In this document: piece by piece, positions 25,410 through 34,882 of the stretch
Layout of the letters: each line of letters begins with the position of its first letter
How positions within the stretch are numbered: the first letter of the stretch is position 1
DNA from: Aureispira sp964445645
GTDB lineage: Bacteria; Bacteroidota; Bacteroidia; Chitinophagales; Saprospiraceae
Direction of reading: 5' to 3'
Length of the DNA stretch: 64,000 nt
Assembly: GCA_964445645.1 (NCBI GenBank)
Contig: CAYULH010000009.1
Span: forward strand, 1 to 64,000
The notes under the pieces: generated by a model
Database searches by the model: none
Seen by the model: only the letters and a program-made list of their open reading frames with translations
Told to the model about the DNA's origin: nothing
Made by a program: the position numbers and the translations under genes

Positions 25410-27089
25410 TTATTTCTCCTCTTCTTTGCAAATATCTAGTTCTACGTCCTCAAAGCTTTGAGTTTTGTTGAACTTCACACGACGCACAATGTACATGTTG
25501 CTTGCTTTTTTGTATTTCAAGTCCGATAATTTAGCAGCTTGATACAATTTGAAGTTGGCTTTAGTAGAGTTTTGTACATATACTAGCAAATCATCTGGGC
25601 TATCTGCCTCATAGATGGTGTACTCTTTTGGACGCACTTTTCCTTTGCGCTCTGCATTGCTTGCTTTGTATACTTCGTTTGTTTTGGTGTTACCCACAAA
25701 TACAGTAGAGTTTTTCAACAAACGTACTTTCAAGATCCACTTGTCTTTTTGAGCAGGCTTTGTTTTGCTATCGTCCCACTCACCCAATTTGTACCAAGCT
25801 TTGGCAGGCACATCAAACACTACATATTCGCAGTTTACAGGGCCCAAGCATTCTGTTGGACGAATGATTTGGTCTACATATTTAGGATAACCAGCAGAGT
25901 GTGTTTCACCAACTAATAATACAGGATCACTCAAGTCTGTAATGTTTTTCTTTACGATATAAACACGAGAAGTTTTTCCATCAACAGGGGCTTCTTCAGA
26001 ACGTACATTGATGTTCTTTTTATCAGCCATTTTGTGACGATTTGGATACCAATCGTCTGTCACTACTCCATACTTAAAGTGTTCACAAACATCCAAGTCA
26101 CTTTCTTTGTCATTGTCATCAATGATGGTTACGCCGTCATACTTCGTATACGTTCCTTCTTCAAATTCAAAGGCAGTTTTTTCGATACTAGCACGGATAT
26201 TATCAGCCGTAGCATCAGGGCTTTCTACGCCACTAAATGGATCAGGATTACAATCTTCCTCACAAGGACGAGGCATAGCACAAGCGCAGTAGCCTACCGT
26301 CATTACATCTACATTGTATGTTTCACAGTCGTCACCATCCGTTGCTTGGCAAGGCTTTCCTGTATTTTTCCAAACTACTTTGCCCCCTTGGTCTACACCT
26401 TCATAAAGCATGTACCCTTCTTTGTCAGCATTTACCAAAGGTAGTTTCAATTTCATAGCTTTGACAGGAGTCAAGGTATTGCCACCCATAGTTGCTTGAA
26501 GATATAATACAGAATTGAAGTACAATTTGCGACCTTCTGTATCTTCGATTGACAAATTACGAGAACTCATGGCATCAGCAGTGTTGTATGCTTTGAATTC
26601 GTAAGTTGCATCTTTAGTTTTGTTAGGTTTGAATGTTCCTTTCTCAATAAAAGCAGAAGCACATTCATCTTGTAGCAATGTATCTCTATCATCATCTTCT
26701 AAATAGAACAATACATAAACACGACGGTTAAGTTCTCTATCGTCATATTTTTGCTCTTTCTCACCATAGAAGAACAATTCTGTTTTCTCTTGATAGGCAT
26801 CTCCCAATGTTTTTACATATTCAAAAGCAGAATTAGCACGACGCTCTGATAAACCCATATTGTAATTATCAGATCCCAAATCACACGTGTGTCCAGCAAC
26901 ACGTACTTTAAGAATTCTTTCTTTGTTTTTTTCAAAAGCAGCGTCTATAGCTTCTTTACTTTCATCTTGAAGTGTCGCTCTATCTAGTTTGAAGTACACT
27001 TCCATACTATCCTTAATTGCTTCTTCTTGTGCCTGTGAAGCATAAGCACAGCAGAATAAAAGGAGAAATCCCAAGAATATTTTTTTCAT
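25410..27089 (-). CDS. Exported protein with N-terminal OmpA-like domain
   Basis: The 559-residue product has a signal peptide (about 1-20, ASQAQ) followed directly by an OmpA-like peptidoglycan-binding domain (about 27-133). The binding residues are visible in VAGHTCDLGSDNYN (Asp) and LSERRANSAFEYVK (Arg). OmpA domains usually close a protein; here about 425 residues follow. That part has no repeats I recognise, and several Cys/acidic pockets (MPRPCEEDCNPDPF, ATDGDDCETYNVDV). It may link the outer membrane to the cell wall or bind a partner. It is followed by a strong terminator. No partner gene is adjacent. Confidence 0.82.
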   Translation of the reverse strand: MKKIFLGFLLLFCCAYASQAQEEAIKDSMEVYFKLDRATLQDESKEAIDAAFEKNKERILKVRVAGHTCDLGSDNYNMGLSERRANSAFEYVKTLGDAYQEKTELFFYGEKEQKYDDRELNRRVYVLFYLEDDDRDTLLQDECASAFIEKGTFKPNKTKDATYEFKAYNTADAMSSRNLSIEDTEGRKLYFNSVLYLQATMGGNTLTPVKAMKLKLPLVNADKEGYMLYEGVDQGGKVVWKNTGKPCQATDGDDCETYNVDVMTVGYCACAMPRPCEEDCNPDPFSGVESPDATADNIRASIEKTAFEFEEGTYTKYDGVTIIDDNDKESDLDVCEHFKYGVVTDDWYPNRHKMADKKNINVRSEEAPVDGKTSRVYIVKKNITDLSDPVLLVGETHSAGYPKYVDQIIRPTECLGPVNCEYVVFDVPAKAWYKLGEWDDSKTKPAQKDKWILKVRLLKNSTVFVGNTKTNEVYKASNAERKGKVRPKEYTIYEADSPDDLLVYVQNSTKANFKLYQAAKLSDLKYKKASNMYIVRRVKFNKTQSFEDVELDICKEEEK

Positions 27090-27538
27090 TTCGGCAGTTT
27101 TTGTTGTTTATATTAAAATTCGGCAATTAATTTAATGTTAGTAAGTAAATCCCCAAAAAGTTATCCACAACATAAAAAATTTACTTGACAAATCCACCAA
27201 GCTAGATAGGGAACTTTGGAAGATACGATAAACAGTAAATTATCTTATGGGTTGGAGAACTATTGCAAAATTTATTTAGTAGTTATACTGATTTGAAATG
27301 TAAAGCCTCTGCGCTCAAATTAGTATACTTCTTAACATTCATTTAAGGGTTACAGAAGTGCAAAGCTATTCATTGCCTCGCAAATATCCATAAAAGTTAT
27401 GATTTATCGAATAAAAAAAGTTAGTTTCCTTTAGAAAAAGGACTATTCGATACTTTATTATACAAAAAAGCACCAACTATTGTAGTAATAGTGGGTACTT
27501 TAATAATAAAACATCTTAAATAATCTTCTTAAGTAGTC
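27090..27538. other. Intergenic region without gene
   Basis: AT-rich DNA between the OmpA-type gene start and the receptor gene end, both on the minus strand. The only structure seen is the hairpin at 27468-27501. No ORF or RNA gene is supported. Confidence 0.4.
27468..27501 (-). terminator. Imperfect hairpin terminator
   Basis: AAGCACCAACTATTG and TAATAGTGGGTACTT can pair with three mismatches, with A/T runs outside. It is 38 bp beyond the stop of the TonB receptor gene on the minus strand. Confidence 0.5.
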
Positions 27539-29920
27539 TTAAAACTTCAAATTGATATTAAGGGCTGGCATGATTGGCAGTTGGTTTATCCGACGGTATT
27601 CTATACGATCGAAGTAGAAAATATTGGCCCGATCATAAGCATTGGTCACACTAGCGGCAATCGTTAATTTGCTATGTCCAATCAAGTCTAAGGTATACTT
27701 CAAGGATAAATCTAAACGATGGTAGAAAGGCAAGCGTCCCAAATTGATTTGTTCTTCGTAGATTACGCCCAAATTGGTATTGGGTGCTGTATTGTCTGTG
27801 AGATAATTAGTACCAATTCCGTCCAAGAAAGTTTGATTGGCATAAAAACCTTGTGTGCGTATAAATGGAAATCCTGATCCCATATTCCAACGAACACCAA
27901 TTTCAAACGGATACATGGTTCTATCTTCTATATTCTCCCTAGGCGTTTCTTTCAACTTGCCAATTCTAAACTGATAAGAGCCTACAAAGTTGACATTGTG
28001 ACGGCGATCAAAACTCGCAAAAAACTCCTGCAACCCATCATTCCTTGTCACATATCCCAAGGAATAAGAAGCATATAAATACAGTTGTTTATTATCATAA
28101 GTAGCCGAAAAATCCAATCCATAAGCATCACCTGTTTCCGCTAAATAATTACGAGATTGTCTATCATCTACTGTTCTATTTCTATTGAGGGAAATAATTT
28201 GAGGAAAATACTTGTAATAAGGCTCTATATTGAGCGTTAGGTTGCGGACTACATCTACCTCAAAACCTCCAATGGCGTGAATAGAGGTTTGCAAACGACT
28301 GCGTGTTGGTTCATAAAAACGATCGCCATTGCTATTGGTTTGCAAACGATACACGACATTATCTGGCCCTCCCAAAAAGCCTACAAACAAATTGACCACA
28401 TCACGTTCGTCTACTGAGGAAATCAAGTTTTGAGAATACATTCCCCCTGCTGCCTTAAAGCGTAAAAAGTCGGTAATATTCCATTTGAATCCCAAACGTG
28501 GCTCTAGAGCCACTTCTCCCAAAGAAGCATAAGCATGTAAACGCACACTAGGCTCAATCACAACGGTACCAAAACGCCCTTTGAAATGGGCAAACATAGC
28601 TGCTTCAAAGTTGGTTTGTGGCCCATTGCCACTTCCTTGCACAATAGTATTACTACCTCTGCTATATTCAAAGGCTGTTGCAATACTATTCAATTCTACC
28701 CCAAAACTCACTACTCTAGATTTTGGCAAGTAGTAATTTACATTAAGGTTTGCATTAAAATTGCCCACATCACTGCGGCGGATTTTGCTGCTGTTGCCTT
28801 GTTCCTGAAAATCAGAACTATAAACCGAATAGGCAATTACACCATTTAATGCCAATTGTGCGCCATTGGGTACAATTCTAAAATCCAATCCTCCACCACC
28901 AGCATTCCAATCATAAGCTGCCAAGCCTACAAAATCTACATCATCATAATGATAAAAACCAAATAGATTAACACGGCTACCATTGCCTGTACTAAAGGAC
29001 AACTTTCCGTGTAAATCAGTAAAGTTATAGGGCAATACCCCTTGGTCATTGGCATAACTGTACAACAATGGGGAAACTTCTCGCAGATAAGAGTGCTTGA
29101 TGGTTGCCAAGAACGATACACTAGAACCATTCTCTTGCAATGGCACCAAGGGGCCTTCAAACAATCCCTTTACCACAAAAGGATTGGCATTGACCATGCC
29201 TGCAAAACGTTTTTTATTGCCTTCTCTTGTCTTAATATCCACTACTGCTGAGGAACGTCCACCATATTTGGCACTAAAACCACCTGTATATACATCGGCA
29301 CTACGAATCGTTTCGGTCTCAAAAACAGAGAAAAAACCAATAGAGTGAAAGGCATTGAACAAGGTCATTCCATCTAGTAAGATGCGGTTTTGAACGGGCG
29401 CACCACCCCTAATGTAGAGTTGGCCGCCTTGATCGCCTGTAGAGACAATGCCTGGAATAACTTGTAAGTATTGAGCAAAATCGGCCTCTCCCCCTGCTGC
29501 GGGAATGCGCTTGATGTCCTTGGGCGTAATGCGTACTACCGAAACTTGCACATCATTTTGAGCAGCGGTTCTATCTGCATCTACTTCTACTGTAGGGCCT
29601 CCCACTACCGTTTCTTTCATAAATACAGTTTGGTTAATCATTTTGTTACCAATAGTAACATCTACTGCAACAGAATCATAACCCAAAAACTTAATGACTA
29701 AGGTGTAATCCCCCGGCGGCACTCCATTGATGGAGTAATCTCCATTAATATCTGTGGCAGCGCCATAATCTAATGACAAATAAGCCAAAGCCCCAATCAT
29801 AGGCTCTCCTGTTGCTTCATCATACACTGTTCCACGAACCCCTCCTTTTTTTTGAGCTTGAGCATACTGACTAAACAAAAAGAAAGTCATGAATAACAGA
29901 CCTAATAACGATGTTTTCAT
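27539..29920 (-). CDS. TonB-dependent outer-membrane receptor
   Basis: The start was set at 29920, which gives the signal peptide MKTSLLGLLFMTFFLFSQYA; the longer frame adds 18 polar residues. The 793-residue product has a carboxypeptidase-regulatory-like domain (GVRGTVYDEATGEPMIGALA, then INGVPPGDYTLVIKFLGYD). A plug domain with GGQLYIRGGAPVQNRILLDG and VYTGGFSAKYGGRSSAVVDI follows, then a barrel ending in NINLKF. The two plug strands and the RGG box are typical of receptors of unknown cargo in Bacteroidota. The 231-residue gene upstream (gap 177 bp) points the same way. Confidence 0.9.
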   Translation of the reverse strand: MKTSLLGLLFMTFFLFSQYAQAQKKGGVRGTVYDEATGEPMIGALAYLSLDYGAATDINGDYSINGVPPGDYTLVIKFLGYDSVAVDVTIGNKMINQTVFMKETVVGGPTVEVDADRTAAQNDVQVSVVRITPKDIKRIPAAGGEADFAQYLQVIPGIVSTGDQGGQLYIRGGAPVQNRILLDGMTLFNAFHSIGFFSVFETETIRSADVYTGGFSAKYGGRSSAVVDIKTREGNKKRFAGMVNANPFVVKGLFEGPLVPLQENGSSVSFLATIKHSYLREVSPLLYSYANDQGVLPYNFTDLHGKLSFSTGNGSRVNLFGFYHYDDVDFVGLAAYDWNAGGGGLDFRIVPNGAQLALNGVIAYSVYSSDFQEQGNSSKIRRSDVGNFNANLNVNYYLPKSRVVSFGVELNSIATAFEYSRGSNTIVQGSGNGPQTNFEAAMFAHFKGRFGTVVIEPSVRLHAYASLGEVALEPRLGFKWNITDFLRFKAAGGMYSQNLISSVDERDVVNLFVGFLGGPDNVVYRLQTNSNGDRFYEPTRSRLQTSIHAIGGFEVDVVRNLTLNIEPYYKYFPQIISLNRNRTVDDRQSRNYLAETGDAYGLDFSATYDNKQLYLYASYSLGYVTRNDGLQEFFASFDRRHNVNFVGSYQFRIGKLKETPRENIEDRTMYPFEIGVRWNMGSGFPFIRTQGFYANQTFLDGIGTNYLTDNTAPNTNLGVIYEEQINLGRLPFYHRLDLSLKYTLDLIGHSKLTIAASVTNAYDRANIFYFDRIEYRRINQLPIMPALNINLKF

Positions 29921-30097
29921 TGTTGAAAATAAACTTCTTTGAGGATTGTTTTTATGAGTCATAATGAAAAACAATACCTAAGGTAAAAGAATGGTTAATC
30001 ATGAGAGGAGTTCTTATGCTCCTCTTTGAGATTGGATGTGGGGAACAATCATTAGTGAAGGTAGGATTTTTTGGGTAGTTTGTAAATTTATAGCGCA

Positions 30098-30793
30098 CTA
30101 ATCTTTGCCTTTGAGTGTCCGTTCATAAGCTTTAACCCATGCCTTGCGGCGTTTTTTATCAATCTTTTCTTGTTCTTCTATTAATAGAACTTCCTTGTAA
30201 TACAGGTATTGTTGGGTGACTCTATCATACAATTCTACTTCTTTCCATACAATTTCTACAGGCGTATACCAATAGGGTTTTATACCTTGCATAAATCTAG
30301 TAGAGCCATCAAACTCATGCAACCAAATAAAATTTTCGGCTTCATTATTCTTATTAATAAGCGTGAATAAAGGAAACTGCTGGTTGGTATTGAATTGATA
30401 TAACAGACCTACACTGCTCTTGTTCTCAATCTTAATTTCCTCTAGTTGATTGGCTGCCAAGCCCTTGGCCACTTGCCTAAAACTGCCACAAGCTCTTGTC
30501 AACTCTTGCTCCATATACTGCGCCAAGGCCAACATGCTGCTATCATTGTCTAGACTTGCCCCATGCTCTCGCATCACTCCCGAAAAATTCACATACAATC
30601 CTTCCTCCAAACAACTATCTACCAATACAGTAGCACCTGTTCCTTGCAGTTCTTCCAAGGAGCGTGCAGACAGACAAGCACAAGCTCTACTTAGTGCCTC
30701 TTTGGTAGCTTTTTGGGCCTGTACCACAGCGACCAACTGCAACAATATGACTAGTGTTAAACAAAAACGCATCATAAAAGCAAGAATTCTCAA
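30098..30793 (-). CDS. Exported protein of unknown function
   Basis: The 231-residue product has a signal peptide (about 1-26, VVQAQ). The mature part begins with a Cys motif (SRACACLSARSLEEL), then VDSCLEEGLYVNFS and LTRACGSFRQVAK, so it has at least four periplasmic cysteines, probably in disulphides. A Trp/Tyr-rich strand region (YWYTPVEIVWKEVELYD) follows, with a basic C-terminus. I do not recognise the family. It lies upstream of a TonB receptor gene in the same direction and could share its transcript. Confidence 0.7.
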   Translation of the reverse strand: MRILAFMMRFCLTLVILLQLVAVVQAQKATKEALSRACACLSARSLEELQGTGATVLVDSCLEEGLYVNFSGVMREHGASLDNDSSMLALAQYMEQELTRACGSFRQVAKGLAANQLEEIKIENKSSVGLLYQFNTNQQFPLFTLINKNNEAENFIWLHEFDGSTRFMQGIKPYWYTPVEIVWKEVELYDRVTQQYLYYKEVLLIEEQEKIDKKRRKAWVKAYERTLKGKD

Positions 30794-31015
30794 GCATTGA
30801 TTCTAAAAATAAACTTTACCCATCAGTTTTTAATGGGGTACTTTTGTTTTTCAAATAAAATATTAAGTAAATTGAATTTTAGTGCAAAAATAACAATGGC
30901 AAAATAAACTACAGATGGCAAGATAATTCCCTGTATCTTCACTTTATGTAAAATTGAACCTAAAACACACCCAACTGATGTTTTATTTTCACTATTATAA
31001 TTTAGACCTAATTTA

Positions 31016-31672
31016 ATGAAACAATTATTACTATTATTCACAAATTGTTGTATTGCACTCTCCTTGTCGGCTCAACAACAAACTTTTACTAAAGCACAAA
31101 TAAAAGAGATTAATCAATTTATCAAAAATGTATCTGGGGTTTACAATAACCAAGCACAAGCAGATACAACAAAAAGCCCCCTTCTGAGATTATCTGAAAT
31201 CCGAACCTTTCGCATCTGGACACATAAAAAAAAGCAATACTGGCTGTCCATAGGTTGGTATCAACCAGGGGTGCCAGAACAACCCATGGGCGAAAAGATA
31301 TTTCATATCAGAGCCTTTGAAGAAGATAAATTTGTAGTGGATTGTTATTCTTGGAAAGATCCATCCAATAAAGCTCTTTTATTACAATGGCGCAAAAAGC
31401 ACCCCTACAAAAAACAAAATAAAAATGCCTTGGAGCATGATGGTTGCACCAATTACTTGGTTAAAACAGAACAGGGCAACTACGAACTCCGAACATTAGA
31501 AGGCGATATTTGCAATTTTAGGAGTCCATCGGCTCCATTCAATGGACTGTTTTTTCATTTTATTTTTGGTGCCAAAGGAAAAACCATGAACATCCATGAT
31601 ATAAACTATAAAAATAAGCAGGTGGTTTTTCATTACATAGATAATCCTATGCGTATGGTCAAAATTAAATAA
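31016..31672 (+). CDS. CpcT/CpeT-like exported protein
   Basis: The 218-residue product has a signal peptide (about 1-19, SLSAQ). The body resembles the CpcT/CpeT chromophore-lyase fold: an early VYNNQAQADTTKSPL (position of the family's SSxxQ-type motif), then FRIWTHKKKQYWLSIGWYQPG, QPMGEKIFHIRAF, a GCTNYLVKTEQGNYELR strand, GDICNFRS and a final VVFHYIDNPMRMVKI. In cyanobacteria this family attaches bilins to phycobiliproteins. Related proteins are common in Bacteroidota, where no phycobiliprotein exists, so the role must differ. The gene is alone, with a structured-RNA candidate just downstream. Confidence 0.6.
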   Translation: MKQLLLLFTNCCIALSLSAQQQTFTKAQIKEINQFIKNVSGVYNNQAQADTTKSPLLRLSEIRTFRIWTHKKKQYWLSIGWYQPGVPEQPMGEKIFHIRAFEEDKFVVDCYSWKDPSNKALLLQWRKKHPYKKQNKNALEHDGCTNYLVKTEQGNYELRTLEGDICNFRSPSAPFNGLFFHFIFGAKGKTMNIHDINYKNKQVVFHYIDNPMRMVKIK

Positions 31673-31741
31673 ACAGGTTTAAAATTAGTGTTTTGGCAAT
31701 ATATCATACCTAATCTGCCCATCCTTGGCAAAAAAAATCTC

Positions 31742-31770
31742 TTGTGGCAAAAATAGACCAACTATATTTG
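31742..31770 (+). promoter_or_regulatory. Promoter of candidate small RNA
   Basis: TTG at 31742-31744, an 18-base spacer and TATATTTG at 31763-31770 match TTTG/TAnnTTTG. The predicted start is near 31775-31777. No coding frame follows for over 450 bp, so the product is probably an RNA. Confidence 0.65.
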
Positions 31771-31807
31771 TATCATGTTAAGGTTGTTGATACAACTTCA
31801 TGATAAA

Positions 31808-31959
31808 GTTAGTATTGGCATCTGCTTTACAGTATAGCTCTTAGGAAAATTTTATTTGATATTCGGTCTCATCTATCATTTCGTTTTTAGCAATCCCTTT
31901 TTTTTCCTTTGTTTACAACAGCAGTTCCTGTATTAGCAGATGCCTAATTTCTTACTAAC
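31808..31959 (+). ncRNA. Candidate rod-shaped small RNA, 6S-like
   Basis: The ends pair: GTTAGTA with TACTAAC, then GGCATCTGCT with AGCAGATGCC (10 bp), then TACAG with CTGTA. Inside is a large asymmetric bubble (TATAGCTCTT facing TTGTTTACAACAGCAGTTC), and then AGGAAAA pairs with TTTTCCT below a terminal loop. Closing stem, central bubble and apical hairpin over about 150 nt is the architecture of 6S RNA, which mimics an open promoter and binds RNA polymerase. A promoter lies 40 bp upstream and a strong terminator at 32008-32053. Identity as 6S is inference from shape. A tmRNA, RNase P RNA or SRP RNA signature was not seen. Confidence 0.55.
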
Positions 31960-32007
31960 GCCCAAATAAAGACTAGCACACTTAGGCATAATGTGATGCT
32001 TTCCCCC

Positions 32008-32053
32008 GATGCGCTCGCCTGAGGTTAATAACTCAAGCGGCGCATCTTTTTTT
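32008..32053 (+). terminator. Strong rho-independent terminator
   Basis: GATGCGC-T-CGCCTGAG pairs with CTCAAGCGGCGCATC, leaving one bulge and one mismatch, around a GTTAATAA loop and followed by eight T residues. It is GC-rich compared with its surroundings. It ends the candidate RNA transcript rather than the CpcT-like gene 336 bp upstream. Confidence 0.85.
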
Positions 32054-32227
32054 GTCCTTTCTCTCCTTCATACCAATACGGAACCAATTGTTGTTTTTAG
32101 GTTTTTAATAATAGAATCATCTGCAAACAAGATTTTAGCCGTATCTTGTCACAAATACGCCCTCCTGTTTAGCCATTGTTGAAAGCAGCAATATTCGTTA
32201 TTTTATCCTTAAGAACTTATTTGGTTT

Positions 32228-33166
32228 ATGTTTTACAAGTTTACAGCTCCCATATTAGAGTTTAACAATCCTGTTTTATACGCCATTCCGTTTTTTGTAT
32301 TACTCTTGGGATTAGAATGCTATCTCAATTATAAGGAACGTACAGAGCATTATAATTGGAAAGATTCTGCAGCAAGTATCAGTATGGGCTTGGGTTCTAT
32401 ATTTATAGACTTATTGAGCAAGTCCATTGCTTTTTGGTGTTTTTTTTATTTGTATAATAATTATGGACTCTTCAAAGAAGCACTCTCTTATACCCTATTA
32501 GGCTGGATATTGTTATTCTTTTTGGATGATTTTACCTTTTATTGGCACCATCGTCTATCCCACCAGATTCGATTATTGTGGGCGGCTCATGTCAATCATC
32601 ATTCTTCGGTGTATTACAATCTGAGTACCGCCCTAAGACAGAGCTGGTCAGAACTATTTTACAAGTATTGGTGGTATTTGTGGCTCCCCTTGTTGGGTTT
32701 TCCGCCCTTGATGATTCTAACCCAAATCTCCATCAATCTCATTTACCAATTTTGGATACACACCAAACGAATAGAACGTTTTCCAAGTTGGTTTGAATTT
32801 GTATTTAATACACCAGCCCACCATCGGGTGCATCATGCCAAGAATGTGCGTTACTTGGATAAAAACCATGCGGGTATTCTAATTATTTGGGATCGTATGT
32901 TTGGTACTTTTGAATTGGAAGATCCCAATGACCCTGTAGAATTTGGCATTACCACCAATATCAACACCTACAATCCTCTACACATTGCCACCCATGAATT
33001 TGCCAATTTGGCAAAAGACATTAAGCGCGCGCCCACTTGGAAGGATAAACTAGGCTACTTGTTTCTGCCCCCCGGTTGGAGCCACGATGGCAGCACCCAA
33101 ACTGCCGCAGAAATGCGCCAACAAAATGCCCCTAATTTTATCCACTCAGAAGCAAACAAAACATGA
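32228..33166 (+). CDS. Fatty acid hydroxylase / sterol desaturase family enzyme
   Basis: The 312-residue inner-membrane protein has four to five hydrophobic segments and the three histidine boxes of the di-iron hydroxylase family: HHRLSHQ (about 109-115), HVNHHS (about 121-126) and, late, HHRVHHAKN (about 199-207). These ligands bind two irons that activate oxygen to hydroxylate or desaturate a lipid. Substrates in this family include fatty acids, sterols, carotenoids and ether lipids; which applies here is not readable. Its TGA stop overlaps the ATG of the next gene by 4 bp, so the two are translationally coupled. Confidence 0.9.
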   Translation: MFYKFTAPILEFNNPVLYAIPFFVLLLGLECYLNYKERTEHYNWKDSAASISMGLGSIFIDLLSKSIAFWCFFYLYNNYGLFKEALSYTLLGWILLFFLDDFTFYWHHRLSHQIRLLWAAHVNHHSSVYYNLSTALRQSWSELFYKYWWYLWLPLLGFPPLMILTQISINLIYQFWIHTKRIERFPSWFEFVFNTPAHHRVHHAKNVRYLDKNHAGILIIWDRMFGTFELEDPNDPVEFGITTNINTYNPLHIATHEFANLAKDIKRAPTWKDKLGYLFLPPGWSHDGSTQTAAEMRQQNAPNFIHSEANKT

Positions 33167-34179
33167 ATCCTTTAATTTTGACCTCCACTTGGGGCGAGTT
33201 CTTAGTACAAGTAGTCAAAAGTCCTCAAAACTATGTCTTTTGGCTGATTATCTTTCTGGTCGTGCTCTTTATGCTCTCTAGGTTGCGTAATATCATGGAA
33301 GAACGTGGGGTAAACCGAGCTATCTATATTTCACGTGGTTTTGTGGGTACCTTTATTGCCTTTGTGGTCACCCCCATTGTTTTTTATATCATGCTCAATA
33401 TAGTAGCCATGGTACATGGTGTGAATACCATTGATATAGGTTTTTTGGCCAAGTGGTTGGCACTCACCGTCACTTCTTATTGGTGGTTGCTCAAGTGCTT
33501 TTTTGGAGCGGTGGATGTTGTCAATGCCGAGCAATTGTATAGTTTGGATGCGGTCGTTAGAATTTTGTGGATACTACTGCCTTTTTCTTTCATTTGGTTG
33601 CGTGTATCTAGTACTCGTATTGGAAAATTATTTTTGATACCCATTATTATTGGTACGCTTGTTATTACCCGTTACAAAACAGCACCGCCTACGTTTATTA
33701 CCGAAAGTGAAGGGATATTGGAGCGTATACCCGGTCTAAAATGGCTGAAAGCTAGTGAAGAGAATCCTATTGGTGAAGGACAAGCTATACTAGATGCCAA
33801 CAAACGCCGAATGGCAGCTCTTGGGCTTGTTATATTAATTATAATAGGCTTTAGCTTAGGTTTTCAAGAACAACGACGGGTTATTGGTTTGCTCTTGGCT
33901 CTTATTGGTATAATGGGGCTGATACTATTTGCACCCAATGAAAATAAAAAAACAATCCCCGATGAACATCATGAAGATTATCATGTCAATGTAGATAGCT
34001 TGGTCATGCTTATGGATAGCATTCAGGCGGTGAATCCTGAAAATTTAGAAATTTACTACCTTAGCAAAAAAGTTTCGGCCGCCTATGAGGCTCGTATGGT
34101 TGTAGGCGAAATTACCCGCTTTCCAGAGGAACTTTGTGAACGATACAATTCTTATTTTTACGATCAATGCAAGCAGTAA
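33163..34179 (+). CDS. Membrane protein of unknown function
   Basis: The 338-residue product has about six membrane segments (roughly 20-37, 50-80, 95-115, 133-150, 158-172 and then two close ones near 223-257). A soluble loop (about 173-220) and a polar C-terminal tail (about 265-338, with EHHEDYHVNVDSLVMLMDS) are exposed. I do not recognise a family. The ATGA overlap with the hydroxylase gene indicates co-expression, so the protein may assist or localise that enzyme. Confidence 0.75.
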   Translation: MNPLILTSTWGEFLVQVVKSPQNYVFWLIIFLVVLFMLSRLRNIMEERGVNRAIYISRGFVGTFIAFVVTPIVFYIMLNIVAMVHGVNTIDIGFLAKWLALTVTSYWWLLKCFFGAVDVVNAEQLYSLDAVVRILWILLPFSFIWLRVSSTRIGKLFLIPIIIGTLVITRYKTAPPTFITESEGILERIPGLKWLKASEENPIGEGQAILDANKRRMAALGLVILIIIGFSLGFQEQRRVIGLLLALIGIMGLILFAPNENKKTIPDEHHEDYHVNVDSLVMLMDSIQAVNPENLEIYYLSKKVSAAYEARMVVGEITRFPEELCERYNSYFYDQCKQ

Positions 34180-34285
34180 CAATTTTAGTTGGTAGGCTAT
34201 CGTTTTTTTTGTATTATCAGCATTGGGACATTGCCCACAAAACAATCATGAAGTATTATTCCATGTCATCTTGTAAACTCCATTC

Positions 34286-34882
34286 ATGGGTAGAAAACCT
34301 TTAGACAAAGAACGTGTAGATGATCCAAGTATTAAGGATGCTTGGATTAAAGAATTATCAGTCCTTTACCTGCAACATGGTTTAGGAAAATTTACAATGG
34401 ACAAAATCTCCAAGAAGCTGGCCATTAGCAAAGCAACCCTCTACAAATACTTCTCCTCCAAGGAAGAAATCATTGATGCAGTGGTACAATACAAAACTCA
34501 AGAGATTGTTGCCTTTGAAGAACTGCTGGCAGATGATAACATTGACTTTACTGCTCGTTTCTTTGACATCATCAAGACTGCTTCTATTCTATTAGCAGAA
34601 ATATCAGGCCAATTCTTGCACGATACCAAACTCAAACATCCAGAATTGTTTGACAAAATGAATGCCTTTAGTGACCGAGCTTTGTATGCCGCCGAAAAAT
34701 TCTACCAACAGGGTATTGAAACAGGTGTGTTAAAAGATTTAGACCCCAAAATTCTTGCCCTTACCGACAAAATGTTCATTCAAGCGGTCTCCAACCCCAA
34801 ATTTCTCAAAGAACACAGCATTTCTATCAAAGAAGCCTTTGACCACTATTTCTTGATGAAAAGCAATGGCATTTTCAAATAA
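34286..34882 (+). CDS. TetR/AcrR family transcriptional regulator
   Basis: The 198-residue product has an N-terminal three-helix DNA-binding domain (about 25-70) with FTMDKISKKLAISKATLYKY, the family's recognition-helix motif, followed by FSSKEEIIDAVVQ. The C-terminal two-thirds is helical and would bind a ligand and dimerise. It stands alone, 106 bp downstream of the membrane-protein gene and in the same direction. A target cannot be assigned, but the adjacent lipid hydroxylase pair is the obvious candidate. Confidence 0.92.
   Translation: MGRKPLDKERVDDPSIKDAWIKELSVLYLQHGLGKFTMDKISKKLAISKATLYKYFSSKEEIIDAVVQYKTQEIVAFEELLADDNIDFTARFFDIIKTASILLAEISGQFLHDTKLKHPELFDKMNAFSDRALYAAEKFYQQGIETGVLKDLDPKILALTDKMFIQAVSNPKFLKEHSISIKEAFDHYFLMKSNGIFK

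Noticed and set aside
31673..32056. tmRNA, RNase P RNA or SRP RNA in the 555-bp gap
   Set aside because: No tRNA-like end, tag-peptide frame, P4-type core or SRP tetraloop was seen; the 6S-like reading fits better.
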